64,000 bases of DNA from Oceanobacillus sojae (GTDB lineage: Bacteria; Bacillota; Bacilli; Bacillales; Amphibacillaceae). The DNA is taken from the NCBI RefSeq assembly GCF_007991515.1, contig NZ_BJYM01000006.1:62001-126000 (forward strand), given 5' to 3'. A program made the translations under genes and the position numbers. The notes under the pieces are model-generated. The model did not search any database and was not told the origin of the DNA. It worked only from the letters and a program-made list of their open reading frames with translations. Below are positions 59,274-64,000 of the stretch, piece after piece. Each line of letters opens with the position of its first letter. Position 1 is the stretch's first letter.

Positions 59274-60647
59274 ATGAAAGCGTTATATGATTCTAAAAGT
59301 AAAACGATTGATGATCAAGGTCTGAAAGGCCTGTTTACAGAAGAGGAAAAATATAAAACCTGGCTTTTATTTGAATCGGCATTGGCTGAAGCGCAGTCTG
59401 AATATGGTTTTATACCTAAGAAAGCGGCGGAGGAAATCAAAGAGGCTGCCAAGCTTGAAAATTTAGATCTGGAGGAAATGGACCGTATTTATAAAAAAAT
59501 TGGCCATGGTTTTGTTCCGTTCCTGAAAGTTCTGGTGAAGGCCTGTCCGCCCGACAGTGGGAAATATGTCCATTACGGGATTACTACACAAAATATACAA
59601 CAAAGCTCACAGCTATATATCCTGAAGAAAGCACATACGATATTTATGCGTCTGATTGGTCAGATTTTAGAAAACTTAAGCACGCTGGCATCGGATAATA
59701 AAGACACTGTCATGACTGGAAGAACGCATGGAAGGCATGCTACTCCAATCACTTACGGGTATAAAGTATCTGTCTGGATAAGTGAATTTATCAACTGTTA
59801 TCAACGCATGGCCGAAGCAGAAAAAAGAGTTTTTCAGATAATGATGGGCGGTGCAGTAGGTACTTTCAGCTCTATGCCCAATATCGGGATAAAAGTTCAA
59901 AACAGGGTGGCGGAGCTGGTTGGTATGTATCCAATGGCTGTCCCATCCAGAAATATAAGTACGCATAAACTGGAGTATATGTCGAATCTGGCTTTATTAG
60001 CGAACAGCTGCCATAAAATTGCCGAGGAGGTATACAGTACAACGTTAGAAGAAATTGCCGAAGTATCCGAAGGTTTCAGTAAAGGAACCGTCGGCAGCAG
60101 CACTATGCCGCACAAAATTAATCCGAAGCTTGCCAAAGGGATTATCGCGAATTCCCAGAAACTTTATTCCCTTCCTGGTACAGGCATGTATTCAGCAGTA
60201 CGTCCATATGAGGGAGACAGCAGTTCCTACATGCTGTTTGACGGGCTGTTGGAAGAGTCAATGGAACTGATAACGGAAATTTTGATACGCTGTGAAGAAT
60301 TAACACGTACGCTGACTGTCCACAAAGATAGAATGCTTCATAATGCCAAACGCAACAAAGGTCTTGATAATAGTGAATACGTGATGATGAAGCTGGCAGA
60401 AAAATTAGGTAAAGACCAGGCACACTCCCTGATGTATGATATTGCTATGAAAACAGCAGCGGAAGGTCAGGAATTTTATGATAATTTAAGAGAAAATGAA
60501 CAAATCCGTGCAAGCTTCAATGATGAAGAGATAAAGCATATGATCGAACCCGGTAATTATATCGGCTTAGCTGCCACTTTAGCAGAAACAGAAGCAGTGA
60601 GAGCAAAAGAAACTGCAAAAGAGATCAGTAAAAACTATAGCAGTTAA
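59274..60647 (+). CDS. Fumarase/aspartase-superfamily lyase (PurB-like)
   Basis: A 457-residue lyase related to adenylosuccinate lyase and carboxymuconate cycloisomerase. GRTHGRHATPITYGYK near 146 and the signature GTVGSSTMPHKINPK near 271 with the catalytic Ser loop are present; VHYGITTQNIQQSSQ near 101 is the TSxD-like substrate segment altered to TTQN. Members eliminate fumarate or a similar acid from a C-N or C-O adduct. It is distinct from a housekeeping purB by context: an operon with PTS IICB and a convergent RpiR regulator. It probably acts on the phosphorylated PTS product (inference). Confidence 0.85.
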   Translation: MKALYDSKSKTIDDQGLKGLFTEEEKYKTWLLFESALAEAQSEYGFIPKKAAEEIKEAAKLENLDLEEMDRIYKKIGHGFVPFLKVLVKACPPDSGKYVHYGITTQNIQQSSQLYILKKAHTIFMRLIGQILENLSTLASDNKDTVMTGRTHGRHATPITYGYKVSVWISEFINCYQRMAEAEKRVFQIMMGGAVGTFSSMPNIGIKVQNRVAELVGMYPMAVPSRNISTHKLEYMSNLALLANSCHKIAEEVYSTTLEEIAEVSEGFSKGTVGSSTMPHKINPKLAKGIIANSQKLYSLPGTGMYSAVRPYEGDSSSYMLFDGLLEESMELITEILIRCEELTRTLTVHKDRMLHNAKRNKGLDNSEYVMMKLAEKLGKDQAHSLMYDIAMKTAAEGQEFYDNLRENEQIRASFNDEEIKHMIEPGNYIGLAATLAETEAVRAKETAKEISKNYSS

Positions 60648-60653
60648 TCAATG

Positions 60654-60702
60654 GCAAATAGCGCCTTTCCAATAAAAGAATGGCGCTGTTTTGCTATTTT
60701 TA
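60654..60702. terminator. Hairpin between the lyase and RpiR genes
   Basis: GCAAA-T-AGCGCC / GGCGCT-G-TTTTGC with a 16-nt loop and TATTTTTATTTT following; serves the plus-strand operon and possibly both. Confidence 0.75.
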
Positions 60703-60733
60703 TTTTCCTGGGCAGCCCCGAAATACGTATAAT

Positions 60734-61471
60734 TTAAAGGTTCGCCAATTTATCAATCAACAAATCAATAGTAAGAAAAAATCCAGTTCTTGAAATAGTA
60801 TCATTTTTGCTTGTGTTGGCTTTATCGGTATAACAAAAGAGATTATTCGTCGTGTACCGGGTCAGCTCATTTGTTTTAAATGAAGTGATACTGATTATAT
60901 CGACATTTTTCAGATGAATTTTTTTCGCAGTATCAATAATTTTTTTCGTATCTCCTGATATCGAAATAAAGATAACGATATCATCTTCTGCGACAAAATC
61001 GGTAAATACTTCGGATAAATTATAATCCTTTATAAAAATACATTGAATCCCGATTGTCAATAAGAGATGCTCCAAATAATAACCAGCGGCTTTACTCGTT
61101 CCTCTGGCCATAATAAATACATTCTTTGCAGATTTAATTTTAGCGGCTGTTTCATGCAGCTGGTCTTCGGTAATGAGGGAGAAGGTCTTATCAAGCGACT
61201 GTTTTAAAACTTCCCGATACATCACCGTTTGTTTTTCTTGTTTAGACATTTTTTCAAGAATTGTCCGACTGATATGATATTTCATTTCCCTAAAACCGGA
61301 AAAACCCAATTTTTGCGCCAAATTAATGATGACTGTTTTTGAAACAAAGGTTTCCTCTGCCAGATCATTAATTTTTATATGTGGAATATGGTCCTGGTTT
61401 TCCACAATATAGCTCAATACTCTTTTTTCACTTGTGGTCATTTCTTCATAGTTCTTCATTACATCAAACAT
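60734..61471 (-). CDS. RpiR/MurR-family transcriptional regulator
   Basis: A 245-residue regulator with an N-terminal HTH of RpiR type (MTTSEKRVLSYIVENQ and LAEETFVSKTVIINLAQKLGFSG) and a C-terminal SIS sugar-phosphate domain (FIMARGTSKAAGYYLEHLL near 130, FISISGDTKKIIDTAKK near 174). SIS regulators sense phosphosugars, so it probably senses the product of the adjacent PTS/lyase pathway. I chose ATG 61471 (GGGAAG upstream); ATG 61486 is possible and neither ribosome binding site is strong. Confidence 0.88.
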   Translation of the reverse strand: MFDVMKNYEEMTTSEKRVLSYIVENQDHIPHIKINDLAEETFVSKTVIINLAQKLGFSGFREMKYHISRTILEKMSKQEKQTVMYREVLKQSLDKTFSLITEDQLHETAAKIKSAKNVFIMARGTSKAAGYYLEHLLLTIGIQCIFIKDYNLSEVFTDFVAEDDIVIFISISGDTKKIIDTAKKIHLKNVDIISITSFKTNELTRYTTNNLFCYTDKANTSKNDTISRTGFFLTIDLLIDKLANL

Positions 61472-61619
61472 ATTCTTCCCATCCAATTCAAGGTTCTAAA
61501 AAGCAAAACATACTGTTACCATTATCGTACACCATATGAGTCAAATTTAACAGAGCTCTGATATTTATGCTTTTTTGTGGAAAGGTTAAAACAGTTTGCT
61601 GTGAAGCCTTGTACATATA

Positions 61620-62411
61620 CTAATCCTTATCGCCAAAATAGGCTGTGAAATCACTCGGAAGAAATTCTGTATACTTTTTAAATACATCGATAAAATAACG
61701 ATAATTACTAAAGCCTACGTCAATCGCAATCATGGTGATCTTATCTTCTCCGGTTTTAATGCGTTCAATTGCTTTCTGAATCCGGTAACGATTTAAAAAA
61801 TCATTGAAGGTGTAGCTGGTGGCTTCTTTAAATTTCTTATTCAAATAGGTTGTGCCCATGCCAAGCTCGTCCACCAAATCATGAATACTGATTTTTTCAT
61901 GATAATGTTCCTGAATATAGGCAATCATTTGCTGAACATGCTTTGATTTATCGTTCCATTTATTCCAAACATCCACATTCAACACATTTACCTTATCAGG
62001 TGTTTGGATACTTTGCTTCATAATGTGATATTGTTTCTTAGTATCTACAGATGTTATAGCACGTTTAATCGCCTCTTTTAATTCGCGTGGATCAACTGGT
62101 TTAAGCAAGTATTCGTTTACGCTAAATTGCATCGCCCGTTTTGCGTAATTAAAATCATCATAGCCTGATAGGATAATGGTAGTGAATAAATCCCGGGTTT
62201 TACATTCCGCAAGCATGTCAATCCCGTTTTTGAGAGGCATATTAACATCAAGAAGTATGATATCCGGATTTAATTTTGAAATCTGCTGCAAGCCTTCCAC
62301 ACCATTTGCAGCTTCGCCGACCACCACACAATCAAGATCAGTCCAGTCAAGGAGGTACCTTAACCCTTCACGAATAATGTCCTCATCTTCTACAATTAAT
62401 ATTTTATACAC
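61620..62411 (-). CDS. AraC-type response regulator (YesN-like)
   Basis: A 263-residue regulator. Receiver domain with EDED pocket (8-11), phospho-Asp55 in IILLDVNMP and Lys in EYLLKPVDP near 104; C-terminal AraC HTH pair (VDELGMGTTYLNKKFKEAT near 185; IAIDVGFSNYRYFIDVFKKY near 226). Paired with the YesM-type kinase upstream with an 8-bp overlap. Such pairs usually control sugar ABC importers and surface glycan use; the target genes are outside or not identifiable here. Confidence 0.92.
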   Translation of the reverse strand: MYKILIVEDEDIIREGLRYLLDWTDLDCVVVGEAANGVEGLQQISKLNPDIILLDVNMPLKNGIDMLAECKTRDLFTTIILSGYDDFNYAKRAMQFSVNEYLLKPVDPRELKEAIKRAITSVDTKKQYHIMKQSIQTPDKVNVLNVDVWNKWNDKSKHVQQMIAYIQEHYHEKISIHDLVDELGMGTTYLNKKFKEATSYTFNDFLNRYRIQKAIERIKTGEDKITMIAIDVGFSNYRYFIDVFKKYTEFLPSDFTAYFGDKD

Positions 62412-64000
62412 GATGCTCTCCCCCTTTCAGGTAAGGGATGATTATCCTTACTATTGTTCCTTGATTCAAAATGCTATTTATCTCCAGACCATATTTCTCA
62501 CCAAACTGCAAACGTAAGCGGCGATGTGTATTGTACAGACCAATGCCAACTTGATTATTTTCGGATGCCAGTATCTTCTTTTGAAGATCAGTGAGTTTTT
62601 GGGCTTCTATTCCGCTGCCATCGTCTTCAACTGTGAATACAATATCGTTTTCAACAACCTTTGCATTAATCCAAATATTCAGGGTGGTCTGATGTTGGTA
62701 GCCATATTTTATAGCATTCTCAATAATCGGCTGTAATAGCAGCTTTGGAACATAAGCAGTATTGATTTCTTCAGGGATGTCCAGAAAATAATGCAGCCGA
62801 TTATTAAATCGCATTTTATGTAATTTTAGATAATCAACCGTATAGTTCAAATCTTTTTCTAACATAACCTGATCAATATTTTGGTTGATACTGTATCGCA
62901 ATAAAGAAGATAATAATAATATAATATCCTGTGCCTTATCTACATTGCTTACCATGGTATATCGTACAGTTTCCAGCACATTAAACAGAAAATGCGGGTT
63001 GAACTGGCTTTGGAGTATTTTCATTTCATTTACTTTCTTTATCTCCGACAATTCTCTGTTCCTGCTCAGCAAATCATTTAGACTATCGAGCATGGTGTTA
63101 TATTGATTTGCCAATGTCTCAAATTCATCTCCTGTATAAATCTCAACATAGGAGGTTAAATCACCTTTCTTTAATTGGTCGACTGCTATTAATAACTTGT
63201 CAATCGACTCGGAGTTCCGTCTGGACATCTTTTCTGCTAATACTCGAAGAAGTATAAATAGAAAAGCGCTGGTAATCCCAATAAATATAAAATATAAAAT
63301 CAACACTGCTTTATCTGTTTCTGTATTGTTTAATGTATAAATACGGAAGGTATTATCTGCTGTTTCAGTTTGATTCATATAATAGGTATCATTTTCTATT
63401 TGAACTTTTGAATTAGATTGTTTTTCAGGCTGAAATTTATTCATTAGACCTTGAACGATTTCATTAGAAGTCACAACGATATGATTATAAGTATCTGTAA
63501 TCACAGCAATATCTGTTTTTTCTCCAAAAATTAACCGCTGAAAATCCTCTTCATATAACATATAAATTAAATATCCAATAATCTGATCGTCCTGTTTTAC
63601 GGCCTTTCCTAAAGTAATGGTAGAGGCTTGACCGTGGGAGAAATTTGTTTTCTCGACAATGCTTAACAAATCATCCGGATATTTTTCCAGGTGGGGAATG
63701 ATGTGATTCAGGATATCTTCATTCACTTCATCATTGGATTTATTAGTAGATGCCACAAATACATCATTTGCGTCAATCAGAAAAAAACTGCTTTTGACTT
63801 CCTGTTGATTATTGAAGTTATAAAAATCCTCATAAACTAAATTAATATCGTTATGGTAGTTTAAACTCTCCATCACCAAAGATGATTCTGCCATTTTTTT
63901 AATTTCTTCCTGATAGACTTCATACACTTCTGTCATTCTTTCCTTAATTTGTTCTCCTGACTGCTTGGCATCATAAACCGCTTTTAAATGAAATATAACA
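62404..64000 (-). CDS. YesM-type sensor histidine kinase, 5' end outside window
   Basis: The frame stays open to base 64000, so the N-terminus lies beyond the window (an internal ATG at 63936 is not a likely start). Visible: extracellular dCACHE-like sensor part, a membrane helix (ILYFIFIGITSAFLFILLRV), HAMP domain (QLKKGDLTSYVEI), and the His_kinase domain with phospho-acceptor in QFNPHFLFNVLETVRY. The HATPase_c has IIENAIKYGYQH (N box), VEDDGSGI and VGIGLYNTHRRL (G boxes). The kinase gene overlaps the response regulator start by 8 bp. At least 531 codons are present. Confidence 0.92.
   Translation of the reverse strand, partial: VIFHLKAVYDAKQSGEQIKERMTEVYEVYQEEIKKMAESSLVMESLNYHNDINLVYEDFYNFNNQQEVKSSFFLIDANDVFVASTNKSNDEVNEDILNHIIPHLEKYPDDLLSIVEKTNFSHGQASTITLGKAVKQDDQIIGYLIYMLYEEDFQRLIFGEKTDIAVITDTYNHIVVTSNEIVQGLMNKFQPEKQSNSKVQIENDTYYMNQTETADNTFRIYTLNNTETDKAVLILYFIFIGITSAFLFILLRVLAEKMSRRNSESIDKLLIAVDQLKKGDLTSYVEIYTGDEFETLANQYNTMLDSLNDLLSRNRELSEIKKVNEMKILQSQFNPHFLFNVLETVRYTMVSNVDKAQDIILLLSSLLRYSINQNIDQVMLEKDLNYTVDYLKLHKMRFNNRLHYFLDIPEEINTAYVPKLLLQPIIENAIKYGYQHQTTLNIWINAKVVENDIVFTVEDDGSGIEAQKLTDLQKKILASENNQVGIGLYNTHRRLRLQFGEKYGLEINSILNQGTIVRIIIPYLKGGEHRV

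Noticed and set aside
1-64000. CRISPR arrays, tRNA or rRNA genes, prophage, intact IS elements, defence systems
   Set aside because: No repeat-spacer pattern, no cloverleaf or rRNA sequence, and no transposase, integrase or defence-type genes were seen on either strand.

Overview
The window is low-GC DNA with strong GGAGG-type ribosome binding sites, PRD/PTS regulators, catabolite-repression-like (cre) boxes, a SinI-like anti-repressor and U-tailed hairpin terminators. This points to a Gram-positive Bacillaceae organism, perhaps an Oceanobacillus/Virgibacillus-type relative (the genus is inference). No rRNA, tRNA, CRISPR array, prophage or intact insertion sequence was seen. Most of the window is carbon-source uptake and envelope carbohydrate metabolism.

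Layout. 1-1.7 kb (minus): mannose-family PTS IIB (cut by the window edge), IIA and a MurNAc-6-phosphate etherase (murQ). 1.7-2.4 kb: a frameshifted gene remnant. 2.4-7.4 kb (minus): PRD/PTS regulator, fructose-type PTS IIA, IIB and IIC, and a PatB/MalY C-S lyase. 7.6-9.8 kb: acetamidase/formamidase family protein and a twice-frameshifted SDR. 10-12.8 kb: coiled-coil sunset-domain lipoprotein and a metal-ligand-poor M24-fold protein. 13.2-18.8 kb: PRD regulator, ascorbate-type PTS IIB and IIC, and transketolase. 18.9-20.3 kb: gene debris including a wrecked zinc alcohol dehydrogenase. 20.3-27.8 kb: LevR-type sigma-54 activator, a consensus -24/-12 promoter, a mannose-family PTS (IIA-IIB-IIC-IID) and two SIS deglycases, in the order of the Salmonella gfr (glucoselysine/fructoselysine) operon.

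28-39 kb: three Gfo/Idh/MocA dehydrogenases (minus) diverge from an Opp/Dpp-type ABC importer (plus), followed by a MITE-like repeat and a GntR/LacI-type hybrid regulator. At 39.25-39.48 kb a c-di-GMP-I riboswitch precedes a 38-codon SinI-like gene. Then come a HAD hydrolase and an APC permease.

43-56 kb is an envelope-glycan module. A LytTR regulator and GHKL kinase sit beside a GH3-GtrA-GT2 operon, UDP-galactopyranose mutase, a membrane-anchored GH3 enzyme with swapped domain order, a small membrane protein and a secreted SGNH-LysM protein whose GDS block lies at the wrong end. LytTR-like 9-bp direct repeats occur upstream of both GH3 transcription units at the same 21-bp spacing and at almost the same distance from an extended -10, and a weaker pair precedes the SGNH gene. 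This suggests a local LytTR regulon.

56.6-64 kb: HAD phosphatase, glucose-family PTS IICB with a fumarase/aspartase-superfamily lyase and a RpiR regulator, then a YesN/YesM-type two-component system cut by the window edge. The most notable candidates are the c-di-GMP riboswitch/SinI unit, the LytTR promoter architecture, the permuted SGNH-LysM protein and the PTS-linked lyase.
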